From Candidatus Bathyarchaeota archaeon (GTDB lineage Archaea > Thermoproteota > Bathyarchaeia > Bathyarchaeales > Bathycorpusculaceae): 64,000 bases of DNA. The translations under genes and the position numbers were made by a program. Location of the stretch: the NCBI GenBank assembly GCA_023488905.1, contig JAMDCQ010000002.1, positions 1-64,000 on the forward strand, read 5' to 3'. The first letter of the stretch is position 1, and each line of letters starts with the position of its first letter. Of the stretch, positions 9,565 through 17,808 are shown one piece after another. The notes beneath the pieces are model-generated. The model saw nothing but the letters and a program-made list of their open reading frames with translations. It ran no database searches and was not told where the DNA came from.

Positions 9565-9741
9565 ATGATGGAGCAAAAAAACCAAAACCATTACTTCAAA
9601 TGCCCACACTGCGCTTGCCTATTTTTCAGTCAGGCAGACCTAAAAAAGCACACCGACACCTTCGGCACAAACAAAGAACAGCATGATTACCAGTATAAGA
9701 AGACGCATGGCAGAATGGAACACGGCTACAGCGACGAATAA
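9565..9741 (+). CDS. C2H2 zinc-finger-like microprotein (58 aa)
   Basis: A 58-codon frame starts 7 bases after the ileS stop, with AAGG just before tandem ATGs at 9565 and 9568. The product has a CPHC pair, an LFFSQADLKKH segment, then a second His about ten residues on, which is the spacing of a classical C2H2 finger. The C terminus is rich in His, Lys and Tyr. It is probably co-transcribed with ileS. Function is unknown; DNA, RNA or protein binding are all possible. Confidence 0.65.
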   Translation: MMEQKNQNHYFKCPHCACLFFSQADLKKHTDTFGTNKEQHDYQYKKTHGRMEHGYSDE

Positions 9742-9743
9742 AC

Positions 9744-9990
9744 AAACAGCTGCTCTGCCCATTGCCCCCTCCCCTTATTTAAGCAGACAAAGGGGTCAAG
9801 GGTTGCGTTAAACGCACCCATCTGCCGCCAAGTAGAGCCCCTCTATAGGTTTCTGCATAGAACTGATATTTGGATCCAAATATGTCCACGCAAAACGCAC
9901 CCAAACGCAGTGATTCCGTGGCAAACAGTGCGCTTTACGCACAAGACATCAACGAACAGCACAATGCAATCGGACAATAACATGACCCAC
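9744..9990 (+). repeat. Dispersed repeat R2, copy A
   Basis: This copy contains an inverted alpha end (CCCCCTCCCCTTATTTAAGC near 9765), a GCGTTAAACGCACCCATC block near 9806, CCTCTATAGGTTTCTGCATA near 9839, and an 18-base perfect palindrome, ATATTTGGATCCAAATAT, at 9866-9883. The same blocks in the same order occur at 17438-17700, and in reverse orientation at 50139-50346. No transposase or protein frame of note is inside it. It ends next to a 5'-truncated gene. Confidence 0.8.
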
Positions 9991-10345
9991 ACTCAAACAG
10001 GCAACTTTCGTCCCACCACTGTTTGGTCCAAGTTTCTCCATGCGGCTGCACCTACGCAAAACCACCTCCATGGACGTTATCGCCAAAACTTTAGAGCTGA
10101 TTTCGCCTGGTACGTTGGTGTGCATGGAAGCAGTTTTGATGGCGACGGATTCTGGAGTAATCCCTGAAGGCGAACTCGTCTACACATGCGCTGGAACCGA
10201 AATGGGCTTGGACACAGCATGGATAGTGAAGAGCAGTGCATCCGCAAACATGTTCCCCCTCACCAAAGGCTTCCGCTTCGTCGAGTTGCTGGCTAAACCT
10301 GCCCTGTCGATGGCGCCGAGCATAAACATAAACTATCTGCGATAA
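9986..10345 (+). pseudogene. 5'-truncated pyruvate-kinase-C-terminal-like protein
   Basis: The frame from 9986 to 10345 resembles the second half of the archaeal family with a pyruvate kinase alpha/beta domain. It has MDVIAKTLELISPG, then CMEAVLMATDSGVIP, the glycine-rich CAGTEMGLDTA and a LLAKPALS tail. Family members are about 180 residues, while only about 100-115 are here. A stop at 9983 and repeat copy A replace the expected N-terminal half. An ATG at 10040 or 10070 could still start a short protein. Truncation next to the repeat is the likelier reading. Confidence 0.5.
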
Positions 10346-10482
10346 GGAAACCCCTTCGACAGTGAGGGTTCTCCACATTTGTTCTGAGCTTTTTTAAGGT
10401 TAAAGCGTTTCTGTCGAAGCCAAAAGCATATATCTCTTAACTATTCCTGTTTCTTTTCACCTAACTTGGAATCGGCGAAACC

Positions 10483-11394
10483 ATGGATTTACCACAAAAA
10501 ATCCAACAACTCAAAAAAGAAAAGAAAGCCATCATCTTGGCTCATAATTATCAGCGTCCCGAAGTCCAAAACATAGCTGACTACGTGGGCGACAGTATAG
10601 AGTTAAGTCGCAAGGCAATGATGGAAAAAGACGCTGAAATCATAGTGTTCTGTGCGGTTGACTTTATGGCTGAATCTGCCGCTGTCCTTAACCCTTCTAA
10701 GAAGGTGCTTTTGCCCTCTACAGGCGCACGTTGCCCCATGGCGCAGATGCTCACTGTGGATGAGATTAAACGTGCCAAAAAACAGTACCCAAACGCGCCA
10801 GTCGTGCTCTACGTTAACACTTTAGCTTCCTGCAAAGCAGAAGCTGACGTGTGCTGCACCAGCGCTAACGCCGTGGAAGTTGTTCAGTCACTTAAAGCCG
10901 ACACTGTGCTGTTTGGTCCAGACATGAATCTCGCTGAATACGTGGCTGAAAAAACAGGTAAAACTATTATTCCCATTCCAGCTCATGGTTTCTGCCCAAC
11001 TCATCTGCTTTTCCAACCTGAAGACGTAAAAGTCCTCAAAATGGAACACCCCAAAGCCGTAGTTCTGGTTCATCCTGAATGCACCAAAGAAATGCGTGCA
11101 GTCGCAGACTTCATCGGTAGCACATCAAAGATATGCAAATACGTCAAAGAATCAACTGCACAGGAATTCATTGTGGGCACCGAAGAGGGCATACTACACC
11201 GCCTCAAAAAAGAGAACCCGAACAAAACCTTCTATCTCGCTTATGCGGGTGCCATTTGCCCTAACATGAAGTTGACTACGCTTGACCGAATCTATGAGGC
11301 ATTAAAAGAAGAAAAACATGTGGTAACAGTTCCAGAAGCAGCGGCAAAGAAAGCCCGTGCCTCGCTGGAACGGATGTTTGAGGTTAAAAGCTAA
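10483..11394 (+). CDS. nadA: Quinolinate synthase
   Basis: NadA condenses iminoaspartate with dihydroxyacetone phosphate to give quinolinate, the precursor of NAD. The 303-residue protein has the N-terminal AHNYQRPEVQ segment, the conserved NTLASCKAEADVCCTS region, HPECTKE and a C-terminal CPNMKLTTL. These hold the three cysteines that ligate the [4Fe-4S] cluster in the family. ATG 10483 gives a normal length. The partner NadB or aspartate dehydrogenase and NadC are not in the window. The gene converges on nikR with a 4-base overlap. Confidence 0.94.
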   Translation: MDLPQKIQQLKKEKKAIILAHNYQRPEVQNIADYVGDSIELSRKAMMEKDAEIIVFCAVDFMAESAAVLNPSKKVLLPSTGARCPMAQMLTVDEIKRAKKQYPNAPVVLYVNTLASCKAEADVCCTSANAVEVVQSLKADTVLFGPDMNLAEYVAEKTGKTIIPIPAHGFCPTHLLFQPEDVKVLKMEHPKAVVLVHPECTKEMRAVADFIGSTSKICKYVKESTAQEFIVGTEEGILHRLKKENPNKTFYLAYAGAICPNMKLTTLDRIYEALKEEKHVVTVPEAAAKKARASLERMFEVKS

Positions 11395-11798
11395 ACCGAA
11401 ACAATCATTGATTTGAGGATTTTTACGCCTCTTCTTGTAGCTAAGTCGTCGCTTAGGTGCCGTATCTCTGAACCTTTGCCCTTTACTGCTATGACTTCTA
11501 AGCAGTCGTGTTCTCCAAGGTGAATATGCATCGTTGAAGAGATGAGTTCTTGGTGGTGATGTTGTGACTCGGTTAAGTCGCTTTCTAAATTGCGGGTGTC
11601 GTGGTTGTAAACCATCAGTATTACGCCTGTTTGGTTAGCGCCTTCTTCTTGGAGCCACTTACGTTCTGAAACGTAGAGTCGCACTGCGTCTTGGACAGCT
11701 TTGCTTCGGCTTTCATACCCCATTTTGCCAGTGATTTCATCGAAATCTTTGAGAAGATCAGGCGGGAAAGTTACACCTACTCGGACAATTTTAGACAT
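11391..11798 (-). CDS. nikR: Nickel-responsive regulator NikR
   Basis: The 135-residue protein has an N-terminal ribbon-helix-helix DNA-binding part (VRVGVTFPPDLLKDFDEIT) and a C-terminal ACT-like nickel domain. The ligand pattern is visible: QHHHQ, then MHIHLGEHDCLEV with the conserved His and Cys. NikR binds palindromic operators when nickel is available and represses nickel uptake. No nickel transporter or clear operator is beside it. It is transcribed divergently from the AK6-like kinase. Confidence 0.92.
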   Translation of the reverse strand: MSKIVRVGVTFPPDLLKDFDEITGKMGYESRSKAVQDAVRLYVSERKWLQEEGANQTGVILMVYNHDTRNLESDLTESQHHHQELISSTMHIHLGEHDCLEVIAVKGKGSEIRHLSDDLATRRGVKILKSMIVSV

Positions 11799-11979
11799 CG
11801 TAAGTCAACTCTATGATTGTTTGTTCTCCCTAAAAGCTTTTGGAAAAATCAAGCGAGGTTGGCGAGTATACGCTGATTCATCTTGCAATGGTGTATCCGA
11901 CTATGATTTTAAGGCTTGCGAAAAACCTGCACATTCTGCAATCAAAACCAATAATTACCTGTTACACTCCAAAGGTCTT

Positions 11980-12564
11980 ATGAAACGGGTTATCCTCATC
12001 ACGGGCACGCCCTGCGTCGGAAAAACAACCACTGCCAAAGCTTTAGCTGCCAAACTCAACGCAGAATACATCAACCTAACTGAATTCGCCAAAACAAACA
12101 ACCTCACACTCGGCGACGACGAAGCGCGATGCACTGTCATTGTGGATGAAGAAAAAATGCAGCAGCAACTCGGAGAAAACATCGAAGCCTCACAGAACCC
12201 AAACATCATCATAGATGGCCACTTCGCAAGCGCAGTCACCCCAACTCAGCATGTAGCCCACGTTTTTGTTCTGCGCAGACACCCCAAAGAACTCAAAGCG
12301 TTCATGGAGAAAGCTGGTTATAGCGGCAGTAAGATGTGGGAGAACCTTCAAGCCGAAATCATCGATGTCTGCCTTGGTGAAGCCGTTGAGGTACATGCGG
12401 GCAGGGTTTGCGAGATGGATGTTACAGGCAAAGCAGTTGAGGACGTGGTTAGGGAGATTTTGGATGTGTTGGAGAAACGCAAAACCTGCTTTGTCGGCTG
12501 GGTGGATTGGATGGGCACCTTAGAACAAGAAGGCATTCTCGGCGAATACCTAAAACCGAATTGA
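11980..12564 (+). CDS. AK6/Fap7-type adenylate kinase
   Basis: The 194-residue P-loop kinase begins MKRVILITGTPCVGKTT, the Walker A motif of the archaeal/eukaryotic AK6 (Fap7) family. NLTEFAK and IIDGH segments are also family features. Members act as NMP kinases or ATPases, and eukaryotic Fap7 helps mature the small ribosomal subunit. ATG 11980 puts the P-loop at the N terminus as usual; the longer open frame upstream overlaps the nikR promoter and is not needed. The role in ribosome assembly is inferred from homology. Confidence 0.88.
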   Translation: MKRVILITGTPCVGKTTTAKALAAKLNAEYINLTEFAKTNNLTLGDDEARCTVIVDEEKMQQQLGENIEASQNPNIIIDGHFASAVTPTQHVAHVFVLRRHPKELKAFMEKAGYSGSKMWENLQAEIIDVCLGEAVEVHAGRVCEMDVTGKAVEDVVREILDVLEKRKTCFVGWVDWMGTLEQEGILGEYLKPN

Positions 12565-12927
12565 TTAGCGGAAGCTGCCGATTTTCTGTTTCGTCAATAA
12601 GCTGATTTTGCGGCGGTTGCTGTAGGATTTGGCGTGGTCGCTGAACTTGTCCCCAATCATAATCGGCGCACCCAACTCTACATCGTCTGATGCTGTGTCG
12701 AGGTTGATTATGACGTTTACGCCGATGGTGCGGTTCCAGTCACGTACCCAAACGCCCTGTTCTTGACGGCCCTTCTGCACGACTAGGTCGAAGTGGCGCA
12801 TTACGCCGCTGTGGCCTTCCATCATGACGTTTTCGCCGTTGACTTTGTAGCCTTCCTTTTTGAAGTACTTAAACGCCATATCCAACAAATGAGACCTTGG
12901 CTTCGACTCCCCTGTGTCCATGCTCAC
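12565..12927 (-). CDS. Archaeal protein of unknown function, possible nuclease fold
   Basis: The 120-residue protein abuts the kinase gene tail to tail. It has a HFDLVVQKG segment followed by GVWVRDWNRTIGVNVIINLD, an alternation of strands and acidic residues that would suit a restriction-endonuclease-like fold. That is a guess from pattern only. The C terminus (DHAKSYSNRRKISLL) is basic. No membrane segment or cysteine motif is present. It is transcribed away from the zinc-ribbon gene at 12996. Confidence 0.6.
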   Translation of the reverse strand: MSMDTGESKPRSHLLDMAFKYFKKEGYKVNGENVMMEGHSGVMRHFDLVVQKGRQEQGVWVRDWNRTIGVNVIINLDTASDDVELGAPIMIGDKFSDHAKSYSNRRKISLLTKQKIGSFR

Positions 12928-12995
12928 TCCCTAATCCCTCTACCAACAATGTTATCTGCCTGTGTGTGGAAAAGGCTTTCGGAAGCAACCCCAAA

Positions 12996-13196
12996 ATGGC
13001 TCCAACCCTCATCGTAAAATGCACAAAATGCGGCGGCTACATGCTCTCAGCCAAAGACCAAAAAACCAAAATTTGCCCATACTGCGGAACCAACGTGAAC
13101 CTACATAAAGCCCAGCGGGTTGCAGCCGCAAACACAGCCTTTGAAGCTTCAGAGATGCTGCGTAAACTGAAAAGTGAACGCGGTTTCAACCGCTAA
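12996..13196 (+). CDS. Small zinc-ribbon protein (DUF1922-like)
   Basis: This 66-residue protein starts MAPTLIVKCTKCGGYM and has a second knuckle CPYCG, giving one four-cysteine zinc ribbon. A helical C-terminal half rich in Ala, Lys and Glu follows. The pattern fits the archaeal DUF1922-type ribbons. The ATG at 12996 is chosen because residues encoded upstream look non-coding. It ends 2 bases from the convergent TtuA-like gene. The function is not known. Confidence 0.75.
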   Translation: MAPTLIVKCTKCGGYMLSAKDQKTKICPYCGTNVNLHKAQRVAAANTAFEASEMLRKLKSERGFNR

Positions 13197-13198
13197 CC

Positions 13199-14146
13199 TT
13201 AACGAATTTGATGTAGCATCTCGCAGGTTTTACACCGCTCTAACGCGGAGGGTTCGCCGCATTCTTTGCAGGTTTTGAAGTCCTCTTTTTTGAGGTTTTC
13301 CTCTATGGCTGGTCGCAGTTTCTCTATGGCTCGTGCGACGGTGAATTTGGTTCCTGCATGCTTCTCTTCCATGCGGTTAAGCATTCCACGGATGTCATTG
13401 CGCAGGGCTTCTGAGGCGTATGGGCAGGGGGTGTCTTGGAAATCGATCTTTTTGACGTAAGCGTAGAGAGCGCTTTCTTTCTCTGGAATTTCGCAGAAAG
13501 GCTTGATCTTCTGCACAAACAGCGGATGCACTTCACTGGTCACAGGTTTCTCTTTGGCTAAGCGGGCAATGTCACCGCGGAGTATGTTCATCAGTACAGT
13601 TTGGGCTTCATCATCAAGAGTATGACCTGTGGCGACTTTGTCCGCTTTAACCTGCCTTGCGCCGACGTTAATGGCACGGCGACGCATAACTCCGCAGTAA
13701 GCGCAAGCAGTCAACTCAGTCTGCCCCTTTTCACGGGCTTTGGCAACAATTTCGTCAAGGCTAAACCCATACAACTCCTTGAAAGAGACGATGTGATGCG
13801 GGACTTCTAGCTTTTTGCATAGTTTTGTGGCTATGTCAAGTGCTTCGTCGCGGTAGCCTTTTATTCCTTCGTCAACGGTTACGGCCGTCAGGGTTGTTTT
13901 TGGTCTGTGTTTCCGTAGTTTAGCTAGGATGTAGAGTATTGCGAGGCTGTCTTTGCCGCCTGAAACCGCCACCGCCAAGTGGTCATCGAACCGTAGCATG
14001 TGGTGACGGGTTATGGTTGCGCGGACTTTGGCTTCGATGGATGCGGCGAAGCATTTTCGGCAGAGCCGCTCGCCAGAGTACTGCCTAAAGTAGAATGCTT
14101 CCTTGCGTTTGCAGCAGGTGCACAGCGTGGCAGCCATCGACTTCAC
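13199..14146 (-). CDS. tRNA 2-thiolation protein (TtuA/Ncs6 family)
   Basis: The 315-residue PP-loop ATPase has SGGKDS near residue 61, an N-terminal zinc finger of two CxxC pairs (CTCCKRK and CRKCF), the catalytic CAYCGVMRR motif, and a C-terminal zinc finger (CKECGEP and CKTCE). This layout is that of TtuA and Ncs6, which activate tRNA uridine by adenylation and replace oxygen with sulfur. Whether it acts at U54 or U34 cannot be told from sequence alone. It is transcribed divergently from the nucleotidyltransferase gene. Confidence 0.88.
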   Translation of the reverse strand: MKSMAATLCTCCKRKEAFYFRQYSGERLCRKCFAASIEAKVRATITRHHMLRFDDHLAVAVSGGKDSLAILYILAKLRKHRPKTTLTAVTVDEGIKGYRDEALDIATKLCKKLEVPHHIVSFKELYGFSLDEIVAKAREKGQTELTACAYCGVMRRRAINVGARQVKADKVATGHTLDDEAQTVLMNILRGDIARLAKEKPVTSEVHPLFVQKIKPFCEIPEKESALYAYVKKIDFQDTPCPYASEALRNDIRGMLNRMEEKHAGTKFTVARAIEKLRPAIEENLKKEDFKTCKECGEPSALERCKTCEMLHQIR

Positions 14147-14214
14147 TGTTAACTGTTTGGGGTGTTAAAGTAAATAAACGATGTCACAGTTAACCTAAAA
14201 TTGTCAGGTAAACA

Positions 14215-14922
14215 ATGGCGACTAAACCCACAAAAAGCGGAGACTACAAAGAAGTCACCTACAGCAGCACACATTGGACTCAACTAAACGATCTGCGAGA
14301 AAAAGCAAAGCCCATAATGGCTGCGCTTGAAACCACTCATCTTCAGTCAACAATACATGGCAGCGCTGCTAGAGGCGACGTAAAAAAAGACAGCGACATA
14401 GACATCTTCATCGCTGAGGTCCAGAGCAGCTTTTTGGTGGAGATTGCGCTCGAAAAAGCCCACATACCCCTAAACGCCCGTTGGATAGTGCAAGCAACAC
14501 CAAACTACGCCATGAAAGCCCACATCGAAATCGACGAAGCCACTACCGTAACGTTTCCACTTATGGAGATGCGCCGCGTAGAGCGCGAGTTTTACCGATT
14601 CGGCGGAGAAGCCAACCTTGCACAACTGAAAGCCGATGTTCGCGTGGCTGGCGTGGACAAGCGCCTCATGCTTATCGAACCCACCCCGCAGGGTCATGTT
14701 GAAAGCAGCATAATCGGAAAAGAAGAATCAGCCGCGCGCACATTGGGGGTTTCGGCGGAGACAGTGCTTGACCGAGCCCATGCCCTCACCAAACGGGACA
14801 CAGTTGGCAGGACAGGCGTATTCATCAAAAAAGAGCTCTCGCAAAGCGAAACTTTTGAGTTGGCGCTAAAAAAGTTGGCTGAGGCAAACCCTGCGGTTCG
14901 CCGAAGAAATAAAGGGGTTTAA
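14215..14922 (+). CDS. Archaeal nucleotidyltransferase-domain protein
   Basis: The 235-residue protein has the polymerase-beta-type signature GSAARGD followed by KKDSDIDIF, which gives the metal-binding acidic pair. A third strand holds HIEID. A C-terminal part with an ARTLGVS...VLDRAHALT segment may be a separate helical domain. Such archaeal proteins are usually annotated only as predicted nucleotidyltransferases, and the substrate is unknown. It overlaps the convergent TBP gene by 4 bases. Confidence 0.8.
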   Translation: MATKPTKSGDYKEVTYSSTHWTQLNDLREKAKPIMAALETTHLQSTIHGSAARGDVKKDSDIDIFIAEVQSSFLVEIALEKAHIPLNARWIVQATPNYAMKAHIEIDEATTVTFPLMEMRRVEREFYRFGGEANLAQLKADVRVAGVDKRLMLIEPTPQGHVESSIIGKEESAARTLGVSAETVLDRAHALTKRDTVGRTGVFIKKELSQSETFELALKKLAEANPAVRRRNKGV

Positions 14923-15482
14923 GAGGGGTAGTAGATTAGTTCTTTTTCTTCGAGTAGCTGCTGGATTTTGTCGACTGCTTCGTAGACTTGCTCTTCCTTC
15001 TTTGCACCGACGCAAACGAGTTTGCCTGCGCTGAAGATGAGGAAGACGACTTTGGGTTCGTCCATGCGGTAGACTGCGCCGGGGAACTGTTCAGGTTCAT
15101 ACATGACGCGGCTGAGTTTGTAGACGAGGCTTTCGAGGTCGATTTCTCCGCCGAGTTCTGCTGAGGCAACGATGTTTTGGATGTTAACGATTGGTTTCTC
15201 ATTGATTTGGATGCCTTCACCGCGGAGTTCTTTGACGACTTTATCTACTGCGCTGCGGGATTCTTTCTCTGATTTGGCGCCTGTGCATACCATTTTGCCT
15301 GTGCCGAAGATAAGGGTGGCTGTTTTTGGTTTTTTGAGGCGGAAAACTAGGCCTGGGAATACGGATGGGTTGTATTCGGTTTGAGGGAATTTCTCTACTA
15401 TTTTTTGTAAGTCTATTTTCTGGTTAAGTGAGACTGAAGCGACTATGTTCTGGATGCTTATGATTGGTTTTCGTTTACTCAT
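14919..15482 (-). CDS. tbp: TATA-box-binding protein
   Basis: TBP binds promoter TATA boxes and nucleates archaeal transcription initiation. The 187-residue protein consists of two imperfect repeats, each with an IQNIVAS strand, an FPG(L/A)V(F/Y)R segment and an LIF(G/S)(T/A)GK(M/L)VC(T/V)GAK strand. The acidic C-terminal tail (LLEEKELIYYPS) is common. The length is normal. Confidence 0.96.
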   Translation of the reverse strand: MSKRKPIISIQNIVASVSLNQKIDLQKIVEKFPQTEYNPSVFPGLVFRLKKPKTATLIFGTGKMVCTGAKSEKESRSAVDKVVKELRGEGIQINEKPIVNIQNIVASAELGGEIDLESLVYKLSRVMYEPEQFPGAVYRMDEPKVVFLIFSAGKLVCVGAKKEEQVYEAVDKIQQLLEEKELIYYPS

Positions 15483-15520
15483 GTCAACTCACGTGCTTCT
15501 CTATTTAAATAATAGAGGGA

Positions 15521-15530
15521 GTATATAAAG
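15521..15530 (-). promoter_or_regulatory. TATA box of tbp
   Basis: CTTTATATAC on the minus strand lies about 40 bases before the tbp start, giving a short predicted leader. An A/T-rich stretch with a further TTTATATAG lies just upstream. Confidence 0.55.
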
Positions 15531-15646
15531 CATCTATTTATATAGGGTTGACTAATTGATGTTCCAGATGCTTTTCGTGTTCAAGCATTCAGTTTTAAGA
15601 GGTTTTTGGCGTTTTTCTGCAGGTTTTAAGCCTTAAACTGTTTTGT

Positions 15647-17014
15647 TTAGCATTTCGGCTCAATATGAACTGTAACCACTGCGTTGGAGAAGCGGTCTTT
15701 GGTTTCCTTCTCTACCAGCGACGCTAAATGGTGCGCCTGCTTTATCTGCACGTTCTTAGTGAAACAGCAGTCAATGTTGATGTAGCGTTTGCCCTCTGAA
15801 GCGTAAGTGACTACCCGGTTAACCTGTAGGTTTCCATCGACGCTTTTCGCTACGTCACGAACTACTTTTTGCAGCTTCGCTTCATCAAATTGTTCTGTGG
15901 GGATGACTACTCCTGCGGGTTCAATATGTACCGTCACGTTCTCCAAGGGCTTAATTTCTGAGTATATTCTGCGTTCTATGTTTTCTGCGATTTTGTGTGC
16001 TGCTTCAACGGATAAGTCGGGGTTGACATGTGCATGTAGCGTTATGTAGCGTTTGCCGTTGACGTAGTTGGTTGTGATTTCATGTACTTCTTTTATGCCT
16101 TCGAGTGCGGCGAGTTTCTGGACGGTTTTTTGGACTTTTTTGTCTTGTTCGGATGGCTCGATGTGTATGGTGGCGTCAACGTTGGCAAAGGCGTCTTTTA
16201 GGCAGCTTTCTATTTTGGAGGAGAGTGAGTGTGCTTCGTCTAAACTCATAGCGCTTGGAACCTGCACTGAGGCATCAACGAAGACTTTTGAGCCGACTTT
16301 GCGGACTTTTAGGTTTTCCACTTTGACGACACCTACGCAGTCAAGGATTACTTTTCTTGCTTTGTTTACGAGTTCTTTTGATGCGCTGTCGCTTAGCTCC
16401 ATAACGCTGGATTTAGCTAGCTTTATGCTTAAGTAAGTAAGCATGGAACCCAGAAAGATGGAGGCGAATGCGTCTGCTCCAGTGAAGCCCAAAAGCGCTA
16501 AGGCAAAGCCGACGAGGGCTATGATTGTTGAGCCTAAATCCGAGATTGCATCGTAGAATCCCGCTTTCATCGATTGGCTTTCCACATGCTGGTTTTTCTT
16601 GAAGACCGTAACCCTTAATGAAGCCACGAATAAGGCGTAAGCGATTGCTCCGAAACCTGCGTATTCTATGCCGCCTGATAGCTCCATTCCGCTTATGAGT
16701 CTGAGTGCGGCTTCGTAGAAGATTATGCAGGCAACCGCAACCAAAACTATGCCGCCGATTAATCCGCCGATTGCCTCGAACTTTTCATGCCCATACATGT
16801 GTTCCTCGTCTGGCGGTTTAAGTGCCGCTCGAACTGCAAAGTATAGCATGACGCTTGTTAAGGCATCTAGGAGAGCATGTAAGCCGTCGCTGATGATTGC
16901 TAAACTATTAACCGCTGTACCGATAGTCACCTCAACGATTACAACGCTAAAGATGGCTACCGCGGAGATCTTTAATGCCTTAAGCTTAGCTTGTCCTTCA
17001 AGGCTACCTTGCAT
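15647..17014 (-). CDS. CDF family cation efflux protein with three C-terminal repeats
   Basis: The N-terminal 200 residues hold about six membrane segments of a cation diffusion facilitator. TM2 has an HxxxD pair (DGLHALLD) and TM5 a DxxxD pair (YDAISDLG), the usual metal-site positions. CDF proteins export Zn, Mn, Fe or Co from the cytoplasm, and the mixed His/Asp site does not settle the metal. A normal CDF is about 300 residues with one cytoplasmic ferredoxin-like domain. This one is 455 and has three in tandem, each closing with (A/V)T(I/V)HIEP near residues 285, 365 and 450. Confidence 0.88.
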   Translation of the reverse strand: MQGSLEGQAKLKALKISAVAIFSVVIVEVTIGTAVNSLAIISDGLHALLDALTSVMLYFAVRAALKPPDEEHMYGHEKFEAIGGLIGGIVLVAVACIIFYEAALRLISGMELSGGIEYAGFGAIAYALFVASLRVTVFKKNQHVESQSMKAGFYDAISDLGSTIIALVGFALALLGFTGADAFASIFLGSMLTYLSIKLAKSSVMELSDSASKELVNKARKVILDCVGVVKVENLKVRKVGSKVFVDASVQVPSAMSLDEAHSLSSKIESCLKDAFANVDATIHIEPSEQDKKVQKTVQKLAALEGIKEVHEITTNYVNGKRYITLHAHVNPDLSVEAAHKIAENIERRIYSEIKPLENVTVHIEPAGVVIPTEQFDEAKLQKVVRDVAKSVDGNLQVNRVVTYASEGKRYINIDCCFTKNVQIKQAHHLASLVEKETKDRFSNAVVTVHIEPKC

Positions 17015-17118
17015 TACTATCTATCTATGCTCGCTGCAAGGGCGATTTAAGAATTGTGGGGCACAAGCACGTTTGAGATGATGCTTCTTTCTCTGTTTAG
17101 ATTGTTTTTTTAGTAGTA

Positions 17119-17156
17119 GTTGTTGCCGCAGACCCCCTATACACAACAACAACCAG
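17119..17156 (+). repeat. Short inverted repeat R3 (CCCTATACACAACAACAACC)
   Basis: A GTTGTTG arm, a CCCCCTATACA centre and a CAACAACAAC arm form an inverted repeat. A second copy on the other strand is at 54912-54952, with 10-base arms. Confidence 0.55.
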
Positions 17157-17437
17157 TGGGGTTGGCTGAGGAGTCGGTTTTAGTTTTGGCTGGCTTTGGC
17201 GGCTGCACGCTGGTTGTGGCGGATTGTGCAAGCAGTTCAGAAACGGTTTGATGAAGTCAACTGCTCTTGGCTGAATAGGCCCCTTAGATCAATTTTTTAT
17301 TTTAGAAGTTGCCGTGGGCCCCTCTTATTTCAACATCTACCAGCCGTTTGTGCTGTGAATTACTTTTTGGGTTCTGCATCTGCAGGGTGTTACTGGCTGG
17401 TTGTGGTTTATTCCGCAAGCAGAAGGGAAAACATGTG
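17157..17437. other. Intergenic region without a convincing gene
   Basis: This G/T-rich stretch between the CDF gene and repeat copy B has a short plus-strand frame, but it lacks a ribosome-binding site and has the low-complexity make-up of the neighbouring repeats. I see no RNA gene in it. Confidence 0.4.
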
Positions 17438-17700
17438 GCTTTTGTTGCTCTGCCATAGACCCCCTCCCCTTATATAAAGGCACAAGCGGTTTGGCGTTTG
17501 GGGCAGCCAATAGGGGCCTCCCCTCCTAAGGGATTTCTGCAGTTGCGCCTATTGCGTTAAACGCACCCATCCGCCGCCCCGTCTCTCTCCCTCTATAGGT
17601 TTCTGCATACATCTGATATTTGGATCCTAATATGTCCACGAAAAACGCACTCAAACAGACGGCTTCTGTGGCGTCTGTTGCGTTTCCCGTGAAAAACCAT
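17438..17700 (+). repeat. Dispersed repeat R2, copy B
   Basis: Copy B shares with copy A (9744-9990) the blocks GCTCTGCCAT, CCCCCTCCCCTTAT, GCGTTAAACGCACCCATC, CCTCTATAGGTTTCTGCATA and CTGATATTTGGATCC, in that order. Here the central palindrome has one change (17616-17633). It has about 75 bases more than copy A between the first and second blocks. GTGGCGTCTGTTGCGTTT near its right end also matches copy C. Confidence 0.8.
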
Positions 17701-17808
17701 TCCTATTCGCGCAACCAGCATGGCCCATAAAACGGGCTGCCCGCCCGCGGCAATTAGCACCGCACCCGCTCTTAGCTTAAATAATTCCACGCTGACTCTA
17801 TTTTTAAG

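Noticed and set aside
11701-11979. N-terminal extension of the AK6-like kinase by 93 residues
   Set aside because: It overlaps the nikR gene start and has no family similarity; the P-loop is at the N terminus in this family.
17196-17477. Plus-strand frame of 93 codons
   Set aside because: It spans the R3 and R2 repeat area, has no ribosome-binding site and contains no recognisable domain.
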